Assembly: GCF_051175315.1 (NCBI RefSeq)
Contig: NZ_CP195100.1
Span: forward strand, 2,914,001 to 2,978,000
Direction: 5' to 3'
Source of the DNA: Tundrisphaera sp051175315
Lineage (GTDB): Bacteria; Planctomycetota; Planctomycetia; Isosphaerales; Isosphaeraceae
DNA: 64,000 bases
Part shown: one piece after another, positions 1 through 11,342 of the stretch
How the letters are laid out: the number at the start of each line of letters is the position of its first letter
How positions within the stretch are numbered: the first letter of the stretch is position 1
Made by a program: the position numbers and the translations under genes
Notes under the pieces: model-generated
The model's input: only the letters and a program-made list of their open reading frames with translations
Databases searched by the model: none
What the model was told of the DNA's origin: nothing

Positions 1-3
1 GGA

Positions 4-3000
4 TCAGGCCGTGGCGTCGGCTCCGTTGGCGAGCAGCTGCAGGAGGGCGTCGTGATCGACGGGCTTGGTCAGGTGGTAGTCGAAGCCGGCCTCGCGGGAT
101 CTCCGGCGGTCCTCGTCCTGGCCGTAGCCGGAGACGGCGACGATGAGCGCGTCGCTGCCGCACGGCTCGCGCCGGAGCTTGGCCGCGACCTCGTAGCCGC
201 TCATGCCGGGAAGGCCGATGTCGAGCATGATGAATCGGGGCAGGAATTGGCGGGCCACCTCGATCGCTTCGAGGCCGTCGTGCGCGGTGGCGACCTCGTG
301 GCCGAGGAGCTTCATGAGCCGGGCCATCCCCCGGGCGGTGTCGACATTGTCGTCGACGATCAGGATCTTGAGCTTGCGGGCCGGCTCGGACTCCGGCCGT
401 TTTGGACGGGCCGACTCCACGGAGGGGGCCCCGGCCCGGGGGAGCCGGATCAGGAACTCGCTGCCGAGGCCGGGGCCGTCGCTCCGCGCCGCGATCGTGC
501 CGCCGTGCATCTCGACGAGCTTCTTGACGACGGTGAGGCCGATCCCCAGGCCCCCCTCCGACCGGGCCAGGGAGCGGTCCCCTGGGCGAACAGCTCGAAC
601 ATCTCGGGGAGCCGCTCGGGGGGGATGCCGACCCCGTTGTCCTTCACGCCGATGAGGATCTCGTCCCCTTCCGCGGAGGCCGACAGGACGATCCGGCCGG
701 CGTTCTCGCTGTACTTGGCCGCGTTGTTCAGGAGGTTCACCACCACCTGTTCGAGCCGGGTCGGGTCGGCGTCGACCCAGAGCTTGCCCCGGTCGATGTC
801 GAGTTCCAGGGTGTGCTTGCGCTCGTCGACGAGGGTCCGCACCGTGGCCGCGGCGCTCTCCAGGATCGGGGTGGCCTCGATCACGTCCCTCCGCAGGGCG
901 ATCTTGCCGCGCGTGATCCGCGAGACGTCCATCAGGTCGTCGATCAGCCGCGAGAGGTGCTGCATCTGGCGGCTGATGACCTGGTTGGACCAGTCGTGCT
1001 GCTCCTTGGCGTCGGACCGGGACGACAGGAGGACGGCGTTGCCGATGGCCGCCAGGGGGTTCCTCAGCTCGTGGGCGAGCATGGCGAGGAACTCGTCCTT
1101 GCGCTCGTCGTTGCTGCGGAGTTCCTGGTACAACCGGGCGTTCTCGATGGCGATCGCCGCGAGCTGCGAGAGCTGGACGAGGATGGCCTCGTCGTCGACG
1201 GTGAAATCCCCGTCCGCCTTGTCGGAGAGCTGGATCAGGCCCATGCTCTTGCCGTTGCGGCCCATGAGCGGGGCGGCCAGCCACCCGTTGCCGGTCGACT
1301 CGGGTGCCCGATCCCGGAGCGCCCTCCATCGCGGGTCGGCGTCGATCTCCCCCCGGGTGAGCCGGACCGCCTCGTTCTCCGAGCCCATCGCCGCGAGGTC
1401 GTCCTGCCCCTCGATGAGCAGGGGGGGCACGCCCGGCGCGAGGCCGGCGGAGTTGGAGACGACGTTGATCGGCTGGGGGTGGTTGGGGTCGAGCGTCATG
1501 CTGGTGGCGGCGTGGCGGGCGTTCAGGAGGCTCCGGGCCTCGCCGGTGACCACGCCGATCACGGAGTTCACGTCGTGGGCCGAATTGATCCGGGTGGCGA
1601 CCTCGGCGAGCTTCTGGAGCTGCGAGGCCCTGCGGACGGTGGCCTCCTCGGCCTCCTTGGCCCCGGTGGCATCCTTGAAGACCTTGCCGAATCCCTTCAG
1701 GCTCCCGTCCTCGTCATAGAGGGCGGTCATCACGCCATCGGCATAGAACCGGGACCCGTCCCGCCGGATGTGCCAGCGCCGGTCCTCGGCGCGGCCCAGC
1801 TCGGCGGCCTTGGCCAGCTCCTTCTCCGGGATGCCGTCGGCCCGGTCCTCGGGCGTGAAGATCAGGCCGGGGGACTGGCCGATGGCCTCGGCGGGGGGAT
1901 ATCCCGTGATCCGCTCGGCCCCGCCCTGCCACTCGACGATGGTGCCCCGGTGGTCGCTGATGATGACGGCGTAGTCCTTGATGTTCTCGACCAGGAGGTT
2001 GACCCGCTCGGTCTTCGACCGCAATTCTTCCTCGGCGCGCTTCCGATCGGTGATGTCGAAGGAGACCCCGGTGAGCGACCTGACCTCCCCGGCCGCGTCG
2101 GTCGAGCAGCTGGCCCGGACCTGGACCCAGTGCAGGGAGCCGTCCGGCCAGAGGACGCGGTATTCGATCTGGAAGTCGGCCGCCAGGCCGATCGCGTCGG
2201 CGATCGTCTGCCGCCAGTAGGCCCGGTCCTCCTCCAGGACCGAGGCGGCCAGATCGTCATAGTCGAAGGGCTCGCCGGGCTTCCGGCCGTAGTTGGCCCG
2301 GCAGGCGTCCGAGCAGGTCAGCCGGCCGGAGCCCAGGTCCAGGTCCCACGTCCCCATCCGCCCGGCTTCCAGGGCGAACTTCAGCTTCCGCTCGCTGGAC
2401 CGGCGGTCTTCCTCGGCATGCTTCAGGTCGTCGACGTCGATGACCGACCCGACGTAGCCGAGGTATTCCCCCTCCGGGGACCGGCGGGGCCGGCCGATGT
2501 CGATGGCCCAGCGGTAGTTCCCGTCGACTTGCCGGACCCGGTACTCGCAGCGGAAATCCCGCTGGTCGCGATTGGCCTCGCGGAAGAGCCGGCCGGACCG
2601 CTCGCGGTCGTCCGGGTGGACGGCCTCCAGCCAGCCGAAGCCGAGGCCTTGCTGCGGATCCTGGCCGGTGAACTCGAACCAGCCCCGGGACAGGAACGTG
2701 CACCGGCCGTCGGCCTCGGTCACCCAGAGCATGGCCGGGGCGGTGTCGGCGAATTCCCGGAACCGCCGCTCGCTGGCCCGGAGCTCCTGCTCGGCGTGCT
2801 TCCGCTCGGTCAGGTCGACGCCGTGGATCAGGACACCCGAGACCGACCCGTCCGGGTCGCGGATCGGCTGGAAGACGAAGTCGAGGTATCGCTCCCGGAG
2901 CGGCTCGCCCGGCCGGCCCGCGAGCATGACCCGGGAGTCGGTGCCGACCACCGGCTCGCCGTCCCGGTAGACGCGGTCGAGGGCCTCGAAGAAGCCCTGC

Positions 3001-5444
3001 CCCTCGATCTCAGGCAGCGCGTCCCGGACCTTCATCCCGACCACCTGGCGATGCCCGACCAGCTGGCTGTATCGCTCGTTGACCAGCTCGAAGACGAGGT
3101 CGGGGCCCCGGAGGATCGTCATGAACGACGGCGACCGGCGGATCACGTCGGCCAGGCGCTCCCGCTCGGTCTGGACCTCGCGGAGCAGCCGCTCGCGGTC
3201 CTGCTCGGCCCGCACCCGGGTCGTGATATCGTTGAAGAGGACGGCCACTCTCCGGCCTTCGGGGTCGCCGTGGCGGAAGGCGGAGACCTCGAACCAGCGG
3301 TGCAGCGCCCGGGCCTCGTGGACCAGGTGCAAGGGCTCGCCGGTCCGGGCCACCTCGCCGTAGGCCTGCATCCAGAACGGTTCATGCTCGGGGGCGAGTT
3401 CCAGGATCGTCCGGCCCTCGGCGTCCCGCAGCCCGGTGTGGCCTTCGAAGGCCGGGTTCATCTCCAGGAAGCGGTAATCGAACGGGCGATCCTGCCCGTC
3501 GAACAGCACCTCGATGATGCAGAACCCCTCGTCCATGGCGGTGAACAGGGTCCGGTAACGCTCCTCGCTCGCCTTGAGCTGCTGCTCGGCCTCCCTGCGC
3601 TCGGTGATGTCGTTGATGGTCCCGTCGAAGCTCCGGAGCCGGCCGTCGTGGTGGATCGCCTTGCCCTTGGCGAAGACCCATCGGACGGCCCCGTCGGGCC
3701 GGATCACCCGGAATTCGATCGCATAGGGCTCCGGGTCGACCCCGCGGATCGCCGCCCGGATCGCGGCCTGCACCCCGGGCCGATCTTCGGGGTGGATCAT
3801 CGCCAGGATGGTCTCCTGGGCGGGCCGGTCGGTCGACAGGCCGAAGATCGCCGCGAACCGATCGTCGACGACGAAGCCTTCGGTCGCGGTGTCGAAGTGC
3901 CACGAGCCCAGCTCGGTCGATTCGAGCGTCAGCCGGAGCTGTTCCTCACTCCGCTTCAGCGCCTCGTCCGTCCGCAGCCGCTCGCTGACATCCCGGAAGT
4001 AGACGGAGATGCCGTCGGCGGCCGGGTAAGCGTGGACCTCGTACCATCGGCCGTGGTCGGGGTAGAACGAGGTCAGCGGGACGACCTCCCGCCCGTCGTA
4101 GGCCTCGCGATACGCCCGTTCGAAGTCGCTCCCGACCAGCCCCGGATACTCGTCCCAGATGACCTTGCCCAGGAGGTCGCCCGGCGTGCGGCCGAGGATC
4201 TGCTCGGCCTGGGGATTGGCGTAGGTGAACCGCCAGTCGCGGTCCACCGAGAAGAACCCGTCGGTGATGCTCTCCAGGATGCGCACCGCCCGCCGGTCCG
4301 CCTCGCGATCCTCCTCGCGGAGCCGCAGCATCTCGGCCTCGGCCCGCTTCGCCTCGGTCATGTCGCGGGAGGCGGCGAGGATCCGCGTCGGGCTGCCGTT
4401 CGGGCCGAGGATCGGGGAAAGGGTGACGTCCCACCACTTTTCGGTGCCCTTCGCGGTCGGGCAGGGGCCCTGGAACTTGGCGATCCGCCCGCCCCGGGCC
4501 TCGTCCAGGGCCCGTCGGGCCGTCTCCCGGGCCTCCGGCGGCCAGAAGTCGAGCCACTCCCGGTCCGCGCACGCGGCGAAGTCCTCGACCTCCATCAGCC
4601 GGCAGCCGTACTCGTTCATCGAGATCAGCCGGCCGTCGAGGTCGAGGACCTTCAGGCAGTCGACGCTGCTCTCGACGACCCGGCGGTTGAACTCCTCGCT
4701 CTCGGCGAGGGCATCCGTCGCCTTCCGCTGCTCGGTCACGTCGCGGAAGACCAGGACGACCCCGGCGATCTCGCCGCGGTCGTCGCGGATCGGGGCGGCG
4801 CTGTCGTCGATCGGCCGCTCGGTGCCGTCGCGCGAGATCAGGGTCGTGCGCCCCGGGAGCCCCTGGGGGCGTCCCGTCTCCAGGACCCCGGCCACCGGGC
4901 TGGGCGCGGCCTCGCGCGTGGACTCGTCGATGATCGCGAACACGGAATCGAGCGGCCGGCCCCGCGACGCATCGAGGTCCCAGCCGGTCATCGCCTCGGC
5001 GACCGCGTTCATGAAGCTGACGCGGCCCGACGCATCCACGGCGATCACGGCGTCGCCGATGCTCTCCACGGTCGTCTGGAACCGCCGGCGCCCGGCCCTC
5101 TCGGTCGCCTCGGCTTTCCTCCGGGCCGAGGCCATCAGCCCGATCAGCGACGCGACGATCACGAAGGCCGCCGTCGGGGCGAGGCCCTCCCCTCCGGGCG
5201 AGAAGGAGCCGTAGGGCTCGATGAACGAGTAATGCCCGGCGATCGCCGACGCGGCGATCGTCAGGATCCACGGCCACGCCCCCCCGTTCCAGGCGGCGGC
5301 CATCACCGCGGCGAAGAACAGGGCCCAAGGCGTGGGCTTCAGCAGGGGCCAGGTCCCGGCGGTCGCAATGAAAGCGATGAGCGCGGACAGCGCGGCGATG
5401 CCATACTTCCGAAGCCCCCCGGGCTCGGCCGTCTTCGTCCTCAT
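4..5444 (-). pseudogene. Multi-PAS hybrid sensor histidine kinase/response regulator, frameshifted
   Basis: A membrane-anchored hybrid kinase. In order it shows an N-terminal group of hydrophobic segments resembling DUF4118 (about residues 10-95), nine PAS-type sensor units, a GAF domain, a HisKA domain with the phospho-accepting His in AHELRNPL, a HATPase domain (NLLNNAAKYS, DNGVGI), and a C-terminal receiver with Asp in MLDIGLPG and Lys in LTKP. The frame breaks in the ATPase domain after FELFAQG. One missing C in the run at 579-582 (plus strand) would restore FELFAQGDRSLARSEGG and the G2 box GGLGIGL, giving 1,813 residues. The ATG at 5444 is chosen because GGAG lies about 13 nt upstream; an ATG at 5468 is an alternative. 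As written, the ATPase lid and receiver are lost. This could be a real mutation or a sequencing error. The signal sensed is unknown. Confidence 0.9.
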
Positions 5445-5575
5445 CGGGCAAGTCGCTCCATCGCGCATCGGTCCGGGGTCGGAGGCCGGGTTCACCACCA
5501 GCTTACCAGAAGGCCGGGCATCGGCGGTACGGCCGTCGCTGACGCCCCGGTCGTGCGGGCGGCCTCCTTCGCCGC

Positions 5576-6274
5576 CTAGCGGGCCAGGAACGGCCGGACG
5601 CGCTCCCGGAGCAGGGCATAGCCTTCCGGCGAGAAGTGGAGCCGGTCCTTGACGAACAACTCGGGCCGGGCCTGGCCGTCGCGATCCAGGACCATCTCGA
5701 AGGTGTCCACGAAGCCGACGCGCGGCATACCCAGGGCCATCTCGCGGACGAGCCGATTCAGCTCGCGATACTTGTCGGACTGGCCCCACCGCAGCGGGGC
5801 CGGGCTGTTGCCGATGAACAGGATCTCGGCCTTGGGGAGCCGGGCGTGGACCACGCGGACGAACTCCGCGAAGTCGTCCGCCACCTCCCTCGGGGTGCGG
5901 CCGTTGTGGATGTCGTTGCCGCCGGCCCGGAGGAAGATCTGCTTCGGCTCGTGGGGGAAGATCAGCCGGTCGGCGAAGTGGGTGGAATCCACGATCTCGC
6001 TCCCCCCGAACCCGCGGTTGATCACCGGGAGGCCCGGGAAGTCCTCGGCCAGCGTCTTCCAGAGCCGGATCGTCGACGAGCCGATGAACAGGATGCCCCC
6101 CTTGGGGGGCTGGGACTGGCGATCCGCCTCCTCGTAGGCGGCGATCTCCTTCTCCCATCTCGCGAAGTCGTGCGCGGCCGCCGCCGCCGGGGCGGGGGGG
6201 GCCACCTGGCCCGGGGCCGGCGGGGCTGACAGCAGCCCCAAGGCGAGGATCGCTGCGGTCGGGATCGATCTCAT
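5576..6274 (-). CDS. SGNH/GDSL-type hydrolase, secreted
   Basis: A 232-residue protein with an N-terminal signal peptide (residues 1-22) and the SGNH blocks of GDSL-like lipases/acylhydrolases. Block I is FIGSSTIRLW with the nucleophile Ser, block II has the Gly in NRGFGGS, block III the Asn in GGND, and block V the Asp-His pair in DRLHFSPEGY. All four catalytic positions are present. It probably removes acyl or acetyl groups from an exported glycan or lipid, but the substrate cannot be read from sequence. It lies 131 nt upstream of the hybrid kinase on the same strand. The ATG at 6274 is the one that gives a signal peptide. Confidence 0.88.
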   Translation of the reverse strand: MRSIPTAAILALGLLSAPPAPGQVAPPAPAAAAAHDFARWEKEIAAYEEADRQSQPPKGGILFIGSSTIRLWKTLAEDFPGLPVINRGFGGSEIVDSTHFADRLIFPHEPKQIFLRAGGNDIHNGRTPREVADDFAEFVRVVHARLPKAEILFIGNSPAPLRWGQSDKYRELNRLVREMALGMPRVGFVDTFEMVLDRDGQARPELFVKDRLHFSPEGYALLRERVRPFLAR

Positions 6275-6515
6275 GGGTCCGGTCCTGGGGAGGTGGGGCG
6301 GGTCGGGGGAAGGCGACCATCCTACATCGCCGATCGCCGGGCCGCCAAGCACCGCACCGCCGTTTCCCGACCCCGGCCGCGGGTCGGCGATCGCGCAAGT
6401 ATGGACATGATAGCGAGCATCGAAATGGCGACCGCCCCGCGCGTCCCCCGGCGGAGGTCCGGGGTCCGCGCGGGGGATGGGGGGGACGATGGGGCATCGG
6501 CCAGACCGGGCCCGC

Positions 6516-9500
6516 TCAGAAGAGCCGGCGGAGGGACTGGTACAGCCGGCCTTTCGCGGCGAACAGGCGGCCGGACATCGGCGAGAGGCGGACCAGCTGG
6601 ATCTGCCGGGCCAGCCCCTCGCGCTGCGAGGCGGGCGTGTCGGCCCGGCCGGCCAGGGTGAGCTTGCTGATCCGGATCAGCTGGTCATCCCCGCCGATCC
6701 CGTCGCCGTTGCCGTCCACGGCCAGTCCGGTCGCCCCCCGCAAGGGGTTGGCCCCGGATCCCCTCAGGGTCAGCTGGTACTTGCCGTTCAGGTTGATCCG
6801 CGTCCCGGTGGTCAGGCTGACGCTCCGCGTCGCCGGGTCGTAGGTCGCCGACCGCAGCACGATCCGCCGGTCGTCGCGGGTGCCGAACCTCCCGTCCCGC
6901 CCGGCCGAGACCAGGACGTAGTTGGACAGGTCGACCGCCGAGGCCGGGTCCAGGGCCGTGTTGAACTGGACGTAGAACGAGGTCGGCTGGGCATGGAACC
7001 CGAATCGTGCGACGGCCGCCGCCTGGGGTGCGATCGCGGCGGCCGGCCCGACCGACAGGACGACCGTGACCGGCTGGCTGAGCGCCGTCCCGTCGCTGGC
7101 CCGGTAGATGAACGAGTCTCTCCCGACGAAGCCGGGGTTGGGGATGAAGACGAATGACCCGTCGGGGTTGAGCGTCACCGTGCCGTTGGCCGGCCCGGAC
7201 ACCAGCACGGCGATCAGCGGGGTTCCGTTGGGGTCGAAGTCGTTGCCCAGCACGCCCGGGCCGGGGATCACCAGCGGGGTGCCCTCGGTCCCGTTATAGA
7301 AGTCGGGCAGGGCGACCGGGGCCCCGTTGACCGCGGTGACGGCGATGGTCACGGCGACCGGGTTGCTGAAGTTGGTCCCGTCCGTGGCCCGGTAGGTGAA
7401 GGTATCGGTCCCCACGAACCCGGCGTTGGGCGTGTAGGTGAACGAGCCGTCCGGGTTGAGGGTCAACGTCCCCCCGGTCGGGCCGTCGACCAGCTGCGCG
7501 GTCAGCGGGGTGCCCGAAGGCGAGCTGTCGTTGCCCAGCACGCCCGGTCCCGGGATCGTCAGCCCGCTCCCCGATGGCGTGGTGTAGGTGTCCGGCAAGG
7601 CCACGGGCCCCGAGATCGCCGCCGCGACCACGACCGTGACGCCGACCGGGTTGCTCAGGTTGGTGCCGTCGCTGGCCCGGTAGGTGAAGGTGTCGGTCCC
7701 CACGAACCCGGCGTTGGGCGTGTAGGTGAACGACCCATTCGGGTTGAGCACCAGCGTGCCGTTGGCCGGGCCGGTCACCAGCACGGCCGTCAGCGGCGAG
7801 CCGTCGGGGTCGGTGTCGTTGCCCAGCACGCCCGGCCCGGCGATCACCAGCGGCACGCCCTGGGGCCCGGTGTAGATGTCCGGCAACGCCACGGGCGCGC
7901 CGTTGGCGGCGTTGATGGCCAGCGTCACGGCGACCGGGTTGCTGAAGTTGACGCCGTCGGAGGCCCGGTAGACGAAGGAGTCGTTGCCGATGAAGCCGGG
8001 GTTGGGCGTGTAGGTGAACGAACCGTCCGGGTTCAGGAAGAGGGTGCCGTTGGCCGGGCCGGTCACCAGCACGGCCGTCAGTTGCGTTCCGTTGGGGTCG
8101 GTGTCGTTGCCCAGCACGCCCGGGCCGGGGACGATCAGGGCGGTCCCCTGGGTGCCGGAATAGGCGTCCGGAAGGGCCACGGGCGGGGCGTTGACGGCGG
8201 TGATGGACAGCGTCACGCCGACCGGGATGCTCTGATTCGTCCCATCGCTGGCGAGATAGGTGAAGGAGTCGGTGCCGACGAAGCCGGCGTTGGGGGTGTA
8301 GGTGAACGAACCGTCCGGGTTCAGGGTGACGACGCCGTTGGACGGGGCGGCCACCAGGACCGCCGTGAGCGGGTCACCATTGGGGTCGAAGTCGTTGCCC
8401 AGCACGCCCGGCCCGGCGATCACCAGCGAGGTCCCCTGCTGGCCCGCGTAGGCGTCGGGCTGGGCGATGGGGGTGTTGCTCGCGGCCGTGATCGTGATCG
8501 TCACGCCGACCGGGGCGCTGGTGTTGGTGCCGTCGGTGGCCTGATAGACGAAGGTGTCGGTCCCCACGAACCCGGGGTTGGGGGTGTAGGTGAACGAACC
8601 GTCCGGGTTCAGGACGACCACGCCGTTGGTCCCGTTGGTCACCAGGACCGCCGAGAGCGGGTCGCCGTTGGGGTCGGAGTCGTTGGACAGGACGCCGGGG
8701 ATGGAGATCACCAGCGGGGTCCCCTGCGGCCCGGTGTAGTTGTCCGGGAGAGCCGTCGGGGTGTTGTTGACCGGCAGGATCGTCAGGGTCACGGACACCG
8801 TGCCGCTGGAGTTGGTCCCGTCGGTGGCCTGGTAGGTGAACGTGTCGCTGCCGACGAAGCCGGCATTGGGCGTGTAGGTGAACGACCCGTCCGGGCTGAG
8901 GGCCAGCACGCCGTTGGTCGTGGTGCTCACCAGCGTCGTCGTCAAGGGGACGCCGCCGGGGCTGAAGTCATTGCCCAGCACGCCCGGCGCGGCGACCGTC
9001 AGGGTGGCCCCCTGGTTGCCGAAATAGGTGTCCGGCAGCGCGGTCGGGGTGGTGACGGCCGCAGCGACGTTGATCGTCACGCCGGCCGGGCCGCTCGCGT
9101 TGACGCCGTCGCTGGCGAGGTAGGTGAAGCTGTCGGTCCCCACGAACCCGGCGTTGGGCGTGTAGGTGAACGAACCGTCCGGGTTCAGGACGAGCGTCCC
9201 GTTGGTCGGGCCGGCCACCAGCGCCGCCGTCAGGGCCGTGCCCTCGGGGTCGAAGTCGTTGCCCAGCACGCCCGGCCCGGCGACCACCAAAGGCGTGTTC
9301 TGGGGCACGAGGTAGGTGTCGGCCACCGCCGTCGGCGGGTTGTTGACCGGGTTGACGGCGATCGTGACCGTGCCGGTCGACGTGCCATTGTTCCCGGTGA
9401 TCGTGTAGGTGAACGAGTCCGGGCCGACGTAGTTGGCCGCCGGGTTGTAGGTGATCGTCCCGTCGGGGTTGACCGTCAAGGTCCCGTTGGCGGGCTGGGT

Positions 9501-11342
9501 CACGCTCGTGATCGTGATCGTGTCGCCGGCCACCGAGGCGTCGTTGGCCAGGACCGGGATGATCACCTGCGCGTTGCGGACGGTGGTCGCCACGTCCGGA
9601 TTGGCGGCCGGGGGGGCGACCAGGCCCTGGTTGCTCACCGTCACCACCAGTTCGCCGATCCCGACGCCCACCGCGTCCAGGACCGGGTCGACCACGCCGG
9701 TCAGGACCGTGGACAGCACCGGGGCCAGGGTGTTGGCCACCAGGGGCGTGACGACCGGCAGGATCGTCCCGTTGACCACCGGGTCGAGGACCAGGCCCAG
9801 GCTGCCGCTGGTCTGGACCTGGAGGTTGGTCACGAGCGTGGACGCCAGGTTCGCCAGGAAGGCCGCGCTGCTGCCGTCGACCAGCGTCTGGGGATAGGGC
9901 GGGGTGAACACGAGGCTGCCGGCGAGCGGGGCCGCGCCCAGCGCCGACGACCTCGCCTGGATCGCCGTGGTCCCCGAGGTATTGATCAGCCCGGACGTCC
10001 CGATCGTCAGGGCGCCGATCGTCCCGAAGCCGATGTCCGTGGCCGGATTGATCGGCACGGCGCGATTGCCGAAGACGGCGTCGCTGATCGTGCCGAGGTA
10101 GGCATTGGCCACGCCGGGCGTCGTCTGCATGGTCACGGCGCGGCTGATCGCGTCGATCGCCGTGATCGTCCCCGTCCCGCTGGCCACCGTGGTGAACAGG
10201 TCGATGTTGCCCAGGGTCAGGTTGGAATCGACGCTGAGCAGGTTGCTGAGCGGCCCGGCCAGGGCGCCGCCCAGCAGGCTGTTCAGCCCGGCCGTGCTGG
10301 GCGAGAGGTCGACGAGGTCGAGGTTGAGCTTGAGCCGGATGCCGGCCGTGTGGAAGGTCGTGCCGACCCCGCCGACGGTGAAGACCGGAGGCTCCACGAC
10401 CGTGGCGGACAGCGCCACGCTATTGACGACCGAGCCCAGGCCGAGCGCCGCCCCGGAGATCGTGACCGGGGCCGTGGTCGTCGCGACATTCTTGAAGTTG
10501 AAGAGCTGGACGGCGCCGGTCGCCAGGTCGAGCGCGTTGAGATTCGCGTCGGCGAGGTCGCCCTGGTTGGGCGTCACGTTGATCAGTTCGCCGAGGCGGA
10601 TCGTCTGATTCGACCCGGTGACCTGGAGCGCCAGGTTGTCGAAGGCGGTGACCAGGGCCGTGTTCCCCTCGGCCTGGGCCGCGTCCGCGGCGGCCGCGAA
10701 CAGCTGGGGCAGGGTGATGTCGGCCGCCGCGGCCTGGTCGGTCGAGGCCAGGCCGAGGTTCGTCTGCAAGGCCGCCAGCAGGTTGCCGCCCCGGACCTGC
10801 CCCTGGGCCAGGGCGTTGTTATCCAGCACGCTGGTGGACAGGGCCCCACCGCCCACCAAATTGCCGAGGAGGCCGTTGAGCAGGGCACTCCTCGTGGTGT
10901 CTACGCTCGCCAGTCGCGTCCCTGCCGTGACGGATGCTATCGGTACGCTGGCTGCTACGTTGAGCGTGACGGTGGCGGAGGCGGTGTTCACCCCGTCGCT
11001 GGCGGTGTAGTTGAACTGATCCTGGCCGACGAATCCCGGGTTCGGGACATAGGTGAAGGTCCCCGCCGGGGCCAGCACCAGCGTCCCGTTGGCGGGCGTC
11101 GTGTTCGCGCTCACCGACAGGGGATTGCCCGAGGCCAGCGTGTCGTTGGCCAGGACCCCCGACGCGGCGACGTTCAGGAGGTTGTTCTGGACGAGGTTGT
11201 AGGTGTCGGGCAGCGCCACCGCCGCCAGCAATTGCCGGGCTTCCAGGCACTCGATCCGCGTGAGAGTCGATCGATGCCGGATCCGGGACCGGCGGCGGGC
11301 GAGGGCGGGCCTGTTCGTAGGCATGGGGACTATCGGGATCAT
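6516..11342 (-). CDS. Giant surface protein of tandem cadherin/Ig-like repeats with LEPR-xLL-type signal
   Basis: A 1,608-residue predicted exported protein. The start has basic residues followed by IECLEARQLLAA (about residues 30-41), matching the LEPR-xLL signal seen on very large planctomycete surface proteins. One Ig-like unit follows (about 43-130), then a unique stretch rich in Ala, Leu and Thr (about 135-570), then nine contiguous units of about 95 residues (about 578-1430). The units share a GVLxNDxDPxG core, NPDGSFTYTPN and a final ASDGTN motif, as in VCBS/cadherin-like (tandem-95) repeats. The tail (about 1434-1608) holds an Ig-like fold and an Asp/Gly-rich loop (DGNGDGIGGDD) of calcium-binding look. 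Likely an adhesin or cell-surface scaffold. The ATG at 11342 has AAGGA 12 nt upstream. Confidence 0.88.
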   Translation of the reverse strand: MIPIVPMPTNRPALARRRSRIRHRSTLTRIECLEARQLLAAVALPDTYNLVQNNLLNVAASGVLANDTLASGNPLSVSANTTPANGTLVLAPAGTFTYVPNPGFVGQDQFNYTASDGVNTASATVTLNVAASVPIASVTAGTRLASVDTTRSALLNGLLGNLVGGGALSTSVLDNNALAQGQVRGGNLLAALQTNLGLASTDQAAAADITLPQLFAAAADAAQAEGNTALVTAFDNLALQVTGSNQTIRLGELINVTPNQGDLADANLNALDLATGAVQLFNFKNVATTTAPVTISGAALGLGSVVNSVALSATVVEPPVFTVGGVGTTFHTAGIRLKLNLDLVDLSPSTAGLNSLLGGALAGPLSNLLSVDSNLTLGNIDLFTTVASGTGTITAIDAISRAVTMQTTPGVANAYLGTISDAVFGNRAVPINPATDIGFGTIGALTIGTSGLINTSGTTAIQARSSALGAAPLAGSLVFTPPYPQTLVDGSSAAFLANLASTLVTNLQVQTSGSLGLVLDPVVNGTILPVVTPLVANTLAPVLSTVLTGVVDPVLDAVGVGIGELVVTVSNQGLVAPPAANPDVATTVRNAQVIIPVLANDASVAGDTITITSVTQPANGTLTVNPDGTITYNPAANYVGPDSFTYTITGNNGTSTGTVTIAVNPVNNPPTAVADTYLVPQNTPLVVAGPGVLGNDFDPEGTALTAALVAGPTNGTLVLNPDGSFTYTPNAGFVGTDSFTYLASDGVNASGPAGVTINVAAAVTTPTALPDTYFGNQGATLTVAAPGVLGNDFSPGGVPLTTTLVSTTTNGVLALSPDGSFTYTPNAGFVGSDTFTYQATDGTNSSGTVSVTLTILPVNNTPTALPDNYTGPQGTPLVISIPGVLSNDSDPNGDPLSAVLVTNGTNGVVVLNPDGSFTYTPNPGFVGTDTFVYQATDGTNTSAPVGVTITITAASNTPIAQPDAYAGQQGTSLVIAGPGVLGNDFDPNGDPLTAVLVAAPSNGVVTLNPDGSFTYTPNAGFVGTDSFTYLASDGTNQSIPVGVTLSITAVNAPPVALPDAYSGTQGTALIVPGPGVLGNDTDPNGTQLTAVLVTGPANGTLFLNPDGSFTYTPNPGFIGNDSFVYRASDGVNFSNPVAVTLAINAANGAPVALPDIYTGPQGVPLVIAGPGVLGNDTDPDGSPLTAVLVTGPANGTLVLNPNGSFTYTPNAGFVGTDTFTYRASDGTNLSNPVGVTVVVAAAISGPVALPDTYTTPSGSGLTIPGPGVLGNDSSPSGTPLTAQLVDGPTGGTLTLNPDGSFTYTPNAGFVGTDTFTYRATDGTNFSNPVAVTIAVTAVNGAPVALPDFYNGTEGTPLVIPGPGVLGNDFDPNGTPLIAVLVSGPANGTVTLNPDGSFVFIPNPGFVGRDSFIYRASDGTALSQPVTVVLSVGPAAAIAPQAAAVARFGFHAQPTSFYVQFNTALDPASAVDLSNYVLVSAGRDGRFGTRDDRRIVLRSATYDPATRSVSLTTGTRINLNGKYQLTLRGSGANPLRGATGLAVDGNGDGIGGDDQLIRISKLTLAGRADTPASQREGLARQIQLVRLSPMSGRLFAAKGRLYQSLRRLF
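7050..9620 (-). repeat. Nine tandem ~285-bp coding repeats
   Basis: DNA-level tandem repeat inside the large surface-protein gene. Stretches of more than 40 bp around the FTYTPNAGFVG coding segment are nearly identical between non-adjacent units (for example near 7405, 7695 and 9135). This points to recent duplication or gene conversion between units. Copy number may vary between strains and could be collapsed in short-read assemblies. Confidence 0.85.

Noticed and set aside
813..5579. A 1,588-codon open frame on the plus strand opposite the hybrid kinase
   Set aside because: The codon content is a mirror of the minus-strand gene, Arg/Gly/Asp/Leu-rich without domains. Long antisense frames are common at this GC content.
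7050..9620. Regularly spaced repeats that might look like a CRISPR array
   Set aside because: The unit is about 285 bp, encodes protein without breaks, and shows no short direct repeats with unique spacers.
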